From contig NC_070570.1 of assembly GCF_026914185.1 (NCBI RefSeq), forward strand, positions 3,348,001 to 3,412,000: a stretch of DNA of 64,000 nucleotides. Reading direction: 5' to 3'. Under the pieces are notes generated by a model. It saw only the letters and a program-made list of their open reading frames with translations, did not search any database and was not told the DNA's origin. This document shows positions 54,561-64,000 of this stretch, one piece after another (the stretch's first letter is position 1; each line of letters starts with the position of its first letter). The stretch is from Puccinia triticina. Its lineage: Eukaryota > Basidiomycota > Pucciniomycetes > Pucciniales > Pucciniaceae. The position numbers and the translations under genes are program-made.

Positions 54561-56815
54561 GAATAATTGTGGCTTGGTGGGGTGGGGGCATTTGGCTGGT
54601 GGGCAACAACCCAGCTTTTACCTTTTTTTTTTCTGTATGTAAATTTGAGGACACAGCACCTCCTTGGGGGTACATGCCAGCAGGTACCAAATGGTAATCT
54701 TAACTCTTTGCTGCCAGATGTGGTACATATCTCATTCTCACTCTGCTCTTTTTTTTAAAAAAAAATTGAACATCCAGATTTGATAATTGACTTGACATTG
54801 CACACTGAAGGATCCCCTGTGAACCTGGAAATTCAGACATGAGCCAATAAATTTCAGATGATGCAGGGGGAAATGCAGGTCCCTCCCTGAACCTCTCAGG
54901 AGTGACCCAGAATTCCAAATTTCACCCCAGCTTCCAAACTTAGCACACAATCAGTCATTGGTATATGTGGACCCAATAACAAATATGTACATTGACCCAG
55001 GCCAATGTACATATTTTGGAAGAAATCCAGTTTTTGTCTTTGACACACAAAACAGAAGAAACTTTGGTCTGAGGACAGGGCCCTCCATGAACATAAACTT
55101 TAGATTATAGCCAGAGAAGACATTCACTCCTGAACTCCACAATACAGGGAAAACTTGGTTTAACCCATCCCTGATGTCAAAATCCACAAACACAAATTTT
55201 GTTTATTCCCAATCATTCTCTTCACAGACTCAACAAAATCCAACAACTCAGGCATGGATAGCAATTATAAAAGCGCACGGGAAAACTGAAGCTTCTCCAG
55301 AACCCAAACCAAGCCAGGGAAAGAAAACATCTGATAAAATGTATAATTTCCCTTGCCCTTTGATTTAATCATACACGCCCTCTCACCCAAACAGGGCCTT
55401 GAAAGATGGGAGGAAGCTTGCCAGAACTAACCACATCAATTTACCCCCCAAACATTTTTGGTTTGGGTAATCAATCCAAAAATAATTAAAGGAACTGAAA
55501 TTCCTACTGATGCATTCATTTCTTTGGGCTAGCCAAAAACCTGAGCACCATGCTGTTTTTCTTGAACAGTAACATCAAGCAGACATGATACAAATCAAAA
55601 AGGATGAAATAATCATAGCCACATATATATCATCCAGAAATCATCAAGGAAGGCAATTTACTCACTCAAATCTTGTTCCATATTGTTGGAAAAGATTACA
55701 AGAAACAAAGTTCTGATAAATGGGAATTTCTCCTGAAGCCACAAGATTGCACGTTAAATTTTTCAATCCAAATCGGCTTGCCCACCTGCTATACATTCTC
55801 AATAGAAGACAAACTTCAACTTTTCAAGCTCTCCAAACTGTTACATGGAGTTCTACATGGCCAAATCAGTCAAGAAGCCTCCACCAAGCTTTAAATCTGG
55901 ATTCCATAAAAGAAAGGGTGAATTCCAGTCCCGTGAAAGTTAAGGTTCCCTGACCTGTTTGCTCTTCTTGAAACAATCACTTGGAATAATTGAGCATGAT
56001 TCTGATGGAACACCGCACCTATTTCCTCAGTACTGTGACCCCAATGGTTCCCGGACCTTGTTGGTTACATATGAGCCATTGGCTGGCAAGGATGCACAAC
56101 ACTTATCATGGAACATGGCCCCAATCCTGCCCAAATTATTACTTCCATCACTTCAAATTACCAATGTTGAAGGCCATACTCAATGGCATTGCAATGACAT
56201 TATATGGAACTGAATTTGACAGCCATCAATGGGTCCCACTGCTGAGTAACCGCCCAAACATGCATTGTCCATGAGTCATTTTTTTCATCAGTGGATTGAC
56301 CACCAACAATTCCCCCAAACACCCCAACAGTGGAGGAAAACAAGCTTTAAGAAAGTTTGAACCCTATCTCTAATTTGGTAGCTTTTTCAGCTATGACCTA
56401 TTAGCTGATTGGCTTGCATTGAAATATACCCTAATATTCTCCATGTATTATTGGCAGACATTAACAGATTATTAGCCACATACAAAATATACTGTTGTTA
56501 TTTGACCCCCTCAAGTGCAATATTAACTGGCTATCTGGCCCATTTGGGTGCAGTCATCTCATTTCCATAAAAATACAATCTGAGTGTTGCATTAATTTTT
56601 TTTTGATGGGGAGACAGAACTGGGACAAGCCACCACAAAGCATCAGATCTGATGGTTTTTTGGACTACTCTTGAATATCAATAACTTCCCAACCAATTTA
56701 CTTAAAGATTAATGGAAAAAGACAAAAGGGTTACTCAAAACCATCTGAAGTCTCAGATTTGGCTATGTTTGGGTCCACCACAAATTTGTCCGGACAAAGA
56801 TAATAGATTCAAAGA
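54561..56815. other. Unassigned sequence
   Basis: Over 2 kb without a gene, element end or tandem repeat that I can support. Scattered open frames of 60-95 codons look random in composition. Confidence 0.3.
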
Positions 56816-56818
56816 CGG

Positions 56819-57413
56819 CTACAGAGGTACGTCAATAATTAGCCCAAGTGTGTGAAGTTGGAAAGCCTCCTCACCTGATGAACCAGGGCTTGACACTTTT
56901 GTACCACTAGTCTTACCGTTGTTTTTGTCTTCATGTGCAGAGTTTGTAGGTTTATCGTTTTTAGTTAGGGCAAGGAGTGAAGCAAACCCATCTTCATCCA
57001 TCAAAAAAGACAGATCACCATCAGCGGAGACAGGGCTGATTGGGCCAGGTGCAAAATTACTGGGTGATTGTTCTGGAGGTGATAATGCGGCAGGTTGGAT
57101 CGACGTTGAATCAACTTGAGGGGCTGATCCGACTGGACCACTATTCTTGTTTGACTGCTGCTTCAAAGCTTTTAGCAAAAACTTCATCATACATCTTGGT
57201 TTTGTGCCAACACACTTTCTTATATTTCTTTCCATTAAGCTCCCAATGTTCCACCAGCTTTGCGTTTGCGTTAGACTTTGGTTCCCAGGTAGGTTTCCAC
57301 GTTTTTTTTTGTCTCCGGATCCTTTCCACTCCACCTGATTTAGTATTGTTTATCCGTTTCTTTGAGGATTTCTTCTGCTTCCCACCACTTCTGGGTGCTT
57401 TTCTTTGGCATTG
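56819..57413 (-). pseudogene. Chromodomain-like protein, broken
   Basis: Starting at an ATG near 57413 the minus strand reads MPKKSTQKWWEAEEILKETD, then a TAA, IRWSGKDPETKK, and, after a frame change in an A-run near 57305, TWKPTWEPKSNANAKLVEHW. This is the same pattern as the chromodomain ORF at 39940-40206 (KKWW.A..IL...YLI.W.G...KPW.PSW.P..N.NAALV). Another frame change leads into a Pro/Ser-rich acidic tail ending at 56819 (LSPPEQSPSNFAPGPISP, LSFLMDEDGFASLLAL). Three defects make it non-functional. Confidence 0.5.
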
Positions 57414-57419
57414 GTGCTA

Positions 57420-59225
57420 ACTACAAGGCAAATATACACGAGTTGATCAGCCACACACCAGAAAGAAAAACAGCTTGCAAGAAAAACGTCCATACACAGT
57501 TCCCATATTAATTTATCGAGCATACCTGATTATCAACTAATTGACCCTTCATAAACGCCTCTGTTTCCAGGAGAAAAAAACAAATATATCCAGGGAAGAC
57601 TCTCACAGAGAGGATTAGCTGCCACATACCAGAAATCAGAACATTGATAATCCCCATACCATAGATACCCTGAACATGCACTTTGTAGATATCCCTCAAC
57701 TAACTCCATCTTGAAACCAAGTGTAGCCTGTGATGTAGCATAGCTCTGGATCTGGGTTTGAACCGGTTTTTGCTTTCTGCAGCCCGCAAGCCTGCTGCAC
57801 ATGCACAGCTCAGAGCAGGTGCAGCTTGTGAGTGACTGTTTGTTTGGAAGCCAAGCCCATTAGCAAAGGCTGCTGCCCTCCCCGTTGCAAGCCACACCCG
57901 CACACAAACCAATGGCTTTTTATCAACTAATTAGGGATTGAGCAGGAATCTCAATGGTTCATTTATGTAAATGGTTGTAGGAGATTCCTTAGCATTGGTG
58001 TTTTAAAGTAGCAAAGTATAGAAGCTGGAGAACAAGGCAGGATTTTGAAGCTCCCAGGAGAAAAAAGAGGGGGTGATCAGGGTGACCCATTTTGAGCTCA
58101 ATGTGCTCTTGACTTTGGCAAAGTTGGGCAAGGTGGCAGTAACAAGCAGGTCGCTGTGGTGGGAGCTGGGGCCACACATCTAGACGTAGTCAGCGCCTTG
58201 ATCTTCTGCATGGCCAGCAATATCCAGGATAGGAGCAGGCTCCTGCCAATCAGGAAAATGTCAAACACTGGCCCACTCAGCTCTGGTGTGAGTCTGACAG
58301 GAGAAGTGCACTTGGAGGACTTGGTGCGGGCTTACAGAAGGGCCTTGATTGGCAATGCATCCGCACAGAGACAAGACAAGAACCACCCTAACCCCAAAAA
58401 TCCAACACTAAGTAACCGGATCTCCCAGTGAAAGTGATGGGAGAAGAGGACAGAGCCAAACATGATGGTGGGCAGCTTGACGTCAAGGGCCCACAAAGTT
58501 GCCAGCCAATTCAGTTAGGTGTTCTCCAACAACAACCTAGAGCACGCGTTGGGCGGCATGGGAGGTCAGCAGATGAGACATGTAGTAATCCGTGGGCAGG
58601 AAGCCCTACAAAAATATGGGTGTCCCAACACTGTTCAGGCGGTGGGGCGTGGGCGGGGAAGAAGGGGAGGAGGAGGGGCTCACATTGACTATACAGACAA
58701 TAACTCAGATGGTGTGTTCTTTACTTGGGATTGGTTGCATTAAGGTGGCAACAGCCATGTTCTCAGAAGGCATCTGCTTTGCTTGGGATCGTTAGTAGTG
58801 AGGTGGCTGGAACAAGTTCTCACGCCAGAGAGAGAGACCAACATGGCAATTGCCAATGACCGGACTGGCTTGTGCCATCATGTTACCCCGATCACATGGT
58901 GTAGTTACTCACACCGGGCCTGTTGCCTTGGAAGGAGGCGTTTGTAGGAAGAGGGCTAAACGGCAAAAGAGAAGGGTTAGAGGGTGGAGAGGGGAAGGGA
59001 ATGATAGGAGGTAGCAGGTTTACTGGGTGACATTGCATTTGATCTGAGTGAGACAGAGGCGCTCTTTGCTGGCATGTCAGTTGAGAAGATCGTGGTGAGA
59101 GCCAGGATCTTTAAACTGGCGGGCACCGGGGTATTTGAGCCCCATCTTTGGGAATACAAGGCATATCTGCAGATAAGATGTGAATTAGTGTTGATCCATG
59201 GAACAGCTCACCTATCAAAATATCA
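57420..59225. other. Unassigned sequence
   Basis: No recognised gene. CACATACCAGAAA-like pieces occur near 57457 and 57625, possibly an old duplication. A plus-strand frame near 59030-59160 (FAGMSVEKIVVRARIFKLAG) looks protein-like but is isolated. Confidence 0.3.
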
Positions 59226-59229
59226 TGCT

Positions 59230-59640
59230 CAGGAATGGAGGGTAAGGGGTGGTTTGCAGGGCGGTATGCCTAGTGGTTTTCCTTTTGCAGGGCCGTATGC
59301 CTAGCGGTTTTTCTTTTGCATGGCCGTATGCCTAGCTAGGGGGGGGGGGGGGGGGGGGGTAATTTTGGCAAAAGGGGGGGATCTTAAATCAACTTACTGG
59401 GATTGGGAAACCGTAGAGGGTGGAAGTTGAGTTTGAGGTGGAGTGGTCATGGGATGTGCAAGTGGCTTGTAAGGTGGGTGCAGAAGCTTTGCCAAGCTTC
59501 TTGTTGAGCGGGTTGACTTGCCTACCGCCGCTGCGATGAGCTACACATTGCGCAGCAGCTGGCTGCGCGGGTCTAGTAGATAGCTGTGCCAACCCCAGGA
59601 ACCCAAGGGTTCCCGGAACTTGCTGGTAACTCAAGGAGAC
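59230..59640. repeat. Dispersed repeat family containing TATGCCTAGC, copy 3
   Basis: GGGTAAGGGGTGG(C/T)TTGCAGGG, then three tandem CCGTATGCCTAGC units, a G-run, CTTACTGGGATTGGG, and GATAGCTGTGCCAACCCCAGG with GGGTTCCCGGAACTTGCTGG, collinear with copies 1 and 2. Confidence 0.65.
59339..59360. repeat. G22 homopolymer
   Basis: Twenty-two consecutive G residues at the position where sister copies have about 8 G. Confidence 0.8.
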
Positions 59641-59905
59641 AGTCAGTGCCAACAAATTTGGATTATCCTAAGCTAAGTAGGCTCTAGTCTTAAAACTGCA
59701 ACACCCTCTCCCCAACTAGAGATGTCAATTGAGAACTGGGTGCCCATAGGAATCCTGGGTACTTACCAAAATTCCAGGTACCTTGTTGTTGTATTCAACC
59801 TAAAAAGCCACCTTGTACCACCCCTTGCACCATCTGGGTGGGGACCAGCAGTGCTTGGGAGGCACAACTGTTGGCACCACTCCCAAAATTTTGTTGTATT
59901 CTGGG

Positions 59906-60181
59906 TGTTACTAGGTTCAATGAGTCTTTTTTCTCACTGGGACTCAGACACCAACCAGTTTTCAAATTTTGGACATTGTGTTAAGGTCTGTTCTGTGGAG
60001 AGGAAGATGGGGTCTGGGGTTCTGGGGTTCTGGGGGTTCTGGATCCAAGATGGTAGATTGCAGGATGAGGAAGAGGCTTGGATCTCCAGCCTCTCGAACC
60101 TTGAGTATGGTCCGTGACATGTACGTGTAGTCTATGTACATGTGAGTCTGCGCTGCGGAGCCTGCGCTACGGCTCATAACA
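59906..60181 (-). repeat. 3' LTR of Gypsy element 2
   Basis: Starts TGTTACTAGG and ends CTCATAACA on the plus strand; TGTTA...TAACA are inverted. The right border is fixed by the adjoining polypurine tract. Confidence 0.65.
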
Positions 60182-60196
60182 TTATCCCCCCTTTAA
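60182..60196 (-). other. Polypurine tract of Gypsy element 2
   Basis: Minus strand TTAAAGGGGGGATAA abuts the LTR start TGTTATGAG. Confidence 0.65.
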
Positions 60197-60339
60197 TGCC
60201 CAAGCCGCCCCCTTTTCTGGTTGGTCAATGAGAAAAAAAAAAAATCCTCCTCTTTTGGCTCTGCATTCTGTCCCCGGGCAGCATTAAAAAACCCAGTGGG
60301 AAAAAGCTTGCCCTCTCACTTTCTTCTCTGCGTCCTCTG

Positions 60340-60537
60340 ATGCCTGGCTGCCGCCTCCGGAAATTTCGAGTTAAACTCCGCCAATAGGTCTCCGCTGTTC
60401 TTCAAGTTCGCCTCCGGCTCCCAAGAATTTTCCGCCGGTCCAAATCCGCGCCAGCTGACAAGGTATTGAGTCTTCCGTCCTCTCCGCCGGCTGTCCAGTA
60501 TTCCGTCAACCTCCCACTCATCTCCGCCGTTGACTGT
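60340..60537 (-). pseudogene. Gypsy 2 integrase chromodomain
   Basis: EWEVDGILDSRR, TQYLVSWRGFGPAENSWEPE and ANLKNSGDLLAEF form a canonical chromodomain with its aromatic cage positions (W/Y, W, W). It is read in a different frame from the integrase ORF that ends at 60537, so one small indel separates them. The tail ends at a TGA near 60331. Confidence 0.7.
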
Positions 60538-61496
60538 TACTGGCTCCGGGGTCTGCCGCTGTCGGGCTTGTGTTTGCGGAGTACTGACACGTGAAAAACT
60601 GGGTGGACTCCCTGCATGGAAAGCGGAAGGGTCAGTTTGTAAGCGGAGGTTGAGATTCTGCTAGCTATTGGGAATAGTCCAAGCCAGCGGTGTTCCAATT
60701 TGGGGCTGGGGCATGTTGTCGAGATATTGCGCCCATCTAGCCACACCTTGTCTCCACTGTTCCATTCTGGTGTTTTCCACACTCCGCGGTCAAACTGGCT
60801 TTTCATGGCCTCCTGCGCCGCTTCTAGACAGTGCTTCAGTTCATCCTGTACCTCCGCAAGCTGGCGGAGTCGCTCCGCCACCGCCAATGGAATTCCGCTG
60901 TACAATGGGTTGAAACCGTAATTTGCCTTGAATGGTGACACCCCTGTTGACGTGTGATCGTTGTTGTTGTAATCAAATTCCGCCGTTACCAGGAGTGGAG
61001 CCCAATTGTCCTGTCGATAGCTCACAAAATGGCGGAGATATTGCTCCACCGCTTTGTTTGCGATTTCTGACTGTCCGTCTGTCCTTGGATGGTACGCCGT
61101 AGATGGTTGGAGGCGGATGCCAAGTCTGTTGTCCAAATCCCGGGTGATTTGGGATACAAAAATGCTCCCTTGGTCAGAAACGATAGTCTTCGGAGTGCCG
61201 TGGAGTTTCCAAACGTGCTCCGCCATCAGGTCCGCTAACTGCTCCGCATTCATGGACTTCCTGCAGGGGATAAAGTGTGCCATCTTTGTCAGACGGTCAA
61301 CAACAGTCAGTATGCTGTTGTGGGAGCGGGATTCAGGTAGGTCTGTGATGAGGTCATAGCTGATGTCTGTCCACAGCCCCGCCGGAATTGGCAGCGGCTC
61401 CAGTGTCCCAAATGGCTGTTGCGTCGAGGCTTTAACTCTTTGACAAGAATCACATCCATCCATGTATTGGTTGACGAACTTCCGGCCGTTCCACAC
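60537..61496 (-). pseudogene. Gypsy 2 integrase
   Basis: Zinc-binding CDSCQRVK near the start, then the DDE core: TDISYDLITDLP with its Asp, IVSDQGSIFVS with the second Asp, and STAYHPRTDGQSEIANKAVE with the Glu. The C-terminal GPF-like region is replaced by RWLGLFPIASRISTSAYKL, followed by HPVFHVSVLRKHKPD. 319 codons, ending at a frameshift before the chromodomain. Retains all three catalytic residues. Confidence 0.8.
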
Positions 61497-61578
61497 AAAA
61501 CTCCGTCAGACCAGGGCAAGGGTGCGGGATCGGCCTGGGTGGCCCGCCGCTTTGGTGTTGTGTCGGCTCTTCAGGATC

Positions 61579-61959
61579 TCAGTCCGCCGGTACCACTATC
61601 CGCCCTTTGTCGTAAAAGATGCCATCAGTCTCTGTGTATTTGTTCCGGTTACCTGTGGGGGTTTTCAAGGATTCTATCCATCCGGTCAGTTGGGCATCAA
61701 GTGGGGTCAATTCTCTGATTCTTGCAATGATCTCCGCATCAGCCATTGCCAGTTCATTATCCGCTCCGTGCTTTGCGTCTATCCCCAGTACGTCTGCCTC
61801 AAACCAGTGCTCCGCCTCCGCCAAGTCAATTGATTTGTCCTCAAACCAGGATTCAAACTCCGATATCTCCGCAAAAGTCCGCTCCGTGATGTTATTGGGC
61901 TTCAGCAGCTGTCCAAAGGTCAGTTTTTCACCAGGGGCGGGGGCTAGGTCCGGTCTTCT
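61579..61959 (-). pseudogene. Gypsy 2 RNase H-integrase linker
   Basis: Continues the pol frame past a TGA at 61960 (KLTFGQLLKPNNI, EFESWFEDKSIDL, GRIVVPAD). Ends at a frame change before the integrase zinc-binding region. Confidence 0.6.
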
Positions 61960-63027
61960 TCATAGGGCATTGGGTTTGGTGGCTTGGCGGCCCGGGCGGA
62001 AGATGATTTCAAAATCAAAGCAACCCATGGTCTCCGCCCACCGCGCTTGTCTCCGAGTGAGCTCCTTGGTGGTCATGAAGCTTTCTAGGCTCCGGTGGTC
62101 CGTGTAAACAATGGCGGTCAGGCGGTGCGGGTTTCCTTCCAGGTACTGCCGCCACTCTTTGAAAGCGGCAACAATGGCCAATAGTTCCTTGTCAAAGATC
62201 TCGTAGTTCTTCTCCGCCTGCACCAATGATTGAGATAAGTAAGCGACGGGGTGGAGTTCGTTGTCTTTGTTGCAGACTTGAGACAAGACTGCTCCAAGCG
62301 CGAAGTTGGAGCAGTCACATTCCAGGATAAACGGCTTGTACGGGTCCGCAATCTTAAGTATCGGAGCAGAGGTGAAGGCGGTCTTTAGGCATTCAAAAGC
62401 GGAGTTAAATTTTTCATCCCAGACCAAGGGGGTTTTTGCTTTGGTCAGGTCGTGTAGAGGTCTGGTCTTCCCCAAGAAGTGGTCAATGAACCGGCGGTAA
62501 AAGTTGGAGAATCCAATGAACCGCTGAAGTTCCGTAACGTTCCGCGGTGCGGGCCACTCTTTCACCGCCTTCACTTTTGCGGGGTCCATTCTAATCCGGT
62601 TACACGCAATTAAAAGTCCAAGATATTCCACCTCCGGTTTCAAAAATTCACATTTCTCCGGTTTCAGCCATGACTGATGCTTGCTCAGGGTCTCCAGGAT
62701 TCCGTTGACCGCCGCCGTGTGATTGGAGCCTTTCTGTGTGTATACCATAATGTCATCCAGGTATGCGGCGGTGTCCTTTCCAATTTGTCCAAGGAGAATG
62801 TCCTGCATGAAGTATTGAAAGTATCCCGGTGCTCCTGTGGGTCCAAACGGCATGGTGAGCGGAGCAAATTGCCCCACCTTGCAGATGAACGCTAGCTTAT
62901 CCTCATCTCCCTCTGCCACTTGGAGGATTCTGTAGGCGTTGCGGAGGTCCAGCTTTGTGAAGGTGTCGGTGTCTAGCAGGCTGTCAACTAGGTCCATGGT
63001 CAGCAGAAGGGGGTAGTGGTTCTTCAC
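61960..63027 (-). pseudogene. Gypsy 2 reverse transcriptase and RNase H
   Basis: 356-codon frame: TKLDLRNAYRILQVAEGDE, LTMPFGPTGAPGYFQYFM and the catalytic AAYLDDIMVY, then the thumb, connection (FIGFSNFYRRFI) and RNase H (LECDCSNFALGAVLSQ, YEIFDKELLAIVAAF, IVYTDHRSLESF). Near the end RPGRQATKPNAL has Asn where the family has Asp, the same change as in Gypsy 1, followed at once by TGA where Ser (TCA) is expected. In the RT box FGPTGAPGYFQ also departs from the common FGL.NAP.TFQ. Confidence 0.85.
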
Positions 63028-63029
63028 TG

Positions 63030-63281
63030 TCAGTGCGTTGAGTTTTTGGTAGTCAAAACAGGGGAGAAGGTTTCCGTCCTTCTTTCCGGTGAATAGAACT
63101 GGGTCCGCCGGATTGTTCCGCTGGCCAGTCCTTCCGCAATCAGTGTGTTGAGTGCCTGGTTCTCCGCCGGTGAAAGCGGAATGATCCGGCTTGCTTGCAG
63201 TGTGGCTCCTGGGACTAGGTCAACACGGAAGTCATACTTTCTTCGTGGCAGTAGGCTCTTAGCGCTGGATTTCCGGAACAT
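63030..63281 (-). pseudogene. Gypsy 2 RT N-terminal segment
   Basis: YDFRVDLVPGATLQASRIIP, then ALNTLIAEGLASGTIRRT; the frame then shifts (near 63110) relative to the adjoining LFTGKKDGNLLPCFDYQKLN block that leads into the RT ORF. Confidence 0.7.
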
Positions 63282-63290
63282 GTCAATGAA

Positions 63291-63938
63291 TCAATGGTAG
63301 CACTGCAGGACAAGTTCCTCGACGGTCCGTGTTGCAATAGCGGCCTTTCCCGCCGCTGCTAGCCGGGCGGAGGTCGACCACAATGTCTTGGCGGCGCTAA
63401 TCTCTGCAGTGTACAGTTCTAGGAGAGAAAGGGGCTTGCCAGCTGCTTCGGAAAATGATTGCGGAGAAACTTTATCGGACTCACATTGCGGGGGCGGTAA
63501 AATACACACCCCCTTGTCACAAATCCTAGCTTTCCCCATCATGGGCCCTTGGCCCTCTGTTGAGGATGTTTGCGGAGTGGACAATACTGCCGAAGCGGCA
63601 GCAAAATTGTCGGCGGGGTTGGCGGGGTTCCATTCCAGCTGCGGGGGGGCGGGATTCCAGTCAGGATGCAGAGTACTATCTACGGGGACAAAAAGCTTGC
63701 CAGCCGTTTCAGGGAGTATGGAAGAGGGTAGTCTATCGAACTCACATTGCGGGGGCGGTAAAACACACACCCCCTTGTCACAAATCCTAGCTTTCCCCAT
63801 CATGGGCCCTTGGCCCTCTGTTGAGGATGTTTTCGGAGTGGACAAAGCTGCGGAGGCAGCTGCAATGTCAGAGTGGTTGGAGCAGAGTGTGCAGGTGGTC
63901 CAGTCAATTTGGTGTCTGTGTTTGCGGATCCATGGCAT
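63291..63938 (-). pseudogene. Gypsy 2 protease end and pol linker
   Basis: Opens with MPWIRKHRHQIDWTTCTL, the segment following the protease in this group. It then carries a tandem 87-residue duplication (STEGQGPMMGKARICDKGVC occurs twice) from a 261-bp DNA repeat, and ends AIATRTVEELVLQCYH before a TGA. Confidence 0.65.
63481..63850. repeat. 261-bp in-frame tandem duplication in Gypsy 2
   Basis: TCACATTGCGGGGGCGGTAA through TGAGGATGTTT is repeated at a distance of 261 bp, a multiple of three, with few differences. Confidence 0.8.
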
Positions 63939-64000
63939 CCCAAGGATGCCGTTGTATGTGTCTTTCAGTTGGGTGATGATGAATTTTGAAGGGCGGGGTT

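Larger units (their letters stand above)
59906..64000 (-). mobile_element. Ty3/Gypsy retrotransposon 2, 3' part (runs off the window)
   Basis: Minus-strand element with a short LTR (59906-60181), an adjacent polypurine tract, and pol read leftward from the window end: protease, RT, RNase H, integrase, chromodomain. Distinct from element 1 (YLDD instead of YIDD; a different, 276-bp LTR; higher GC). Several frame changes and stops. The 5' LTR and gag lie beyond 64000. Confidence 0.8.

Overview
This is a gene-poor, repeat-saturated stretch of a eukaryotic nuclear genome, most likely a basidiomycete and quite possibly a rust fungus (Pucciniales). The coding pieces carry short (about 50-110 bp) GT-AG introns. 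Fungal-type hAT, Ty3/Gypsy chromovirus, Ty1/Copia, PIF/Harbinger and CACTA elements dominate, and a TET/JBP-type oxygenase relic is present, a family expanded in basidiomycetes. The species assignment is inference. No gene is clearly intact, and I see no rRNA, tRNA or CRISPR array.

Left third (115-16212): one decayed hAT transposon bounded by a perfect 8-bp target duplication (CAATGGGT). Nested in it are (a) a solo LTR at 2795-4428 inside a transposase intron; (b) an unusual locus at 4765-5391 plus 15277-15412, where an intron-bearing segment is followed by what looks like its own spliced, intronless copy; and (c) a 9.9-kb minus-strand Ty3/Gypsy element (5392-15276) with two LTRs and a 5-bp TSD, sitting in that intronless copy. 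The Gypsy gag is itself split by a 689-bp foldback MITE (11112-11800) with a perfect 8-bp TSD. That makes four insertion layers. The gag also has a seven-A run in the right register for -1 frameshifting.

16.5-29.5 kb: a non-autonomous hAT relative (16548-18477) filled with palindromic minisatellite units and split by an LTR with a 4-bp TSD; a TPR-like host gene fragment broken by a foldback insert; three satellite blocks (about 60, 290 and 220 bp periods); and a decayed TET/JBP-like oxygenase on the minus strand.

29.5-45.4 kb: an internally deleted Copia element; a COG3 (Golgi tethering complex) pseudogene; a second LTR with a 4-bp TSD (38039-38939); a chromodomain ORF; and a two-gene PIF/Harbinger element (41754-45336) with convergent transposase and Myb/SANT-like genes, inserted in an unidentified minus-strand gene.

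45.4-64 kb: degenerate duplicated DNA; a CACTA-type foldback element (49146-51779, TSD TAA) made of kilobase-scale inverted arms; relics of the 220-bp satellite; a dispersed repeat family containing TATGCCTAGC; a second chromodomain pseudogene; and the 3' part of a second Ty3/Gypsy element (from 59906 past the window end).

The elements form a stratigraphy: every insertion with a readable target duplication can be ordered relative to its host. Most inactivating substitutions I could infer are C:G to T:A transitions, consistent with a RIP-like or deamination process.
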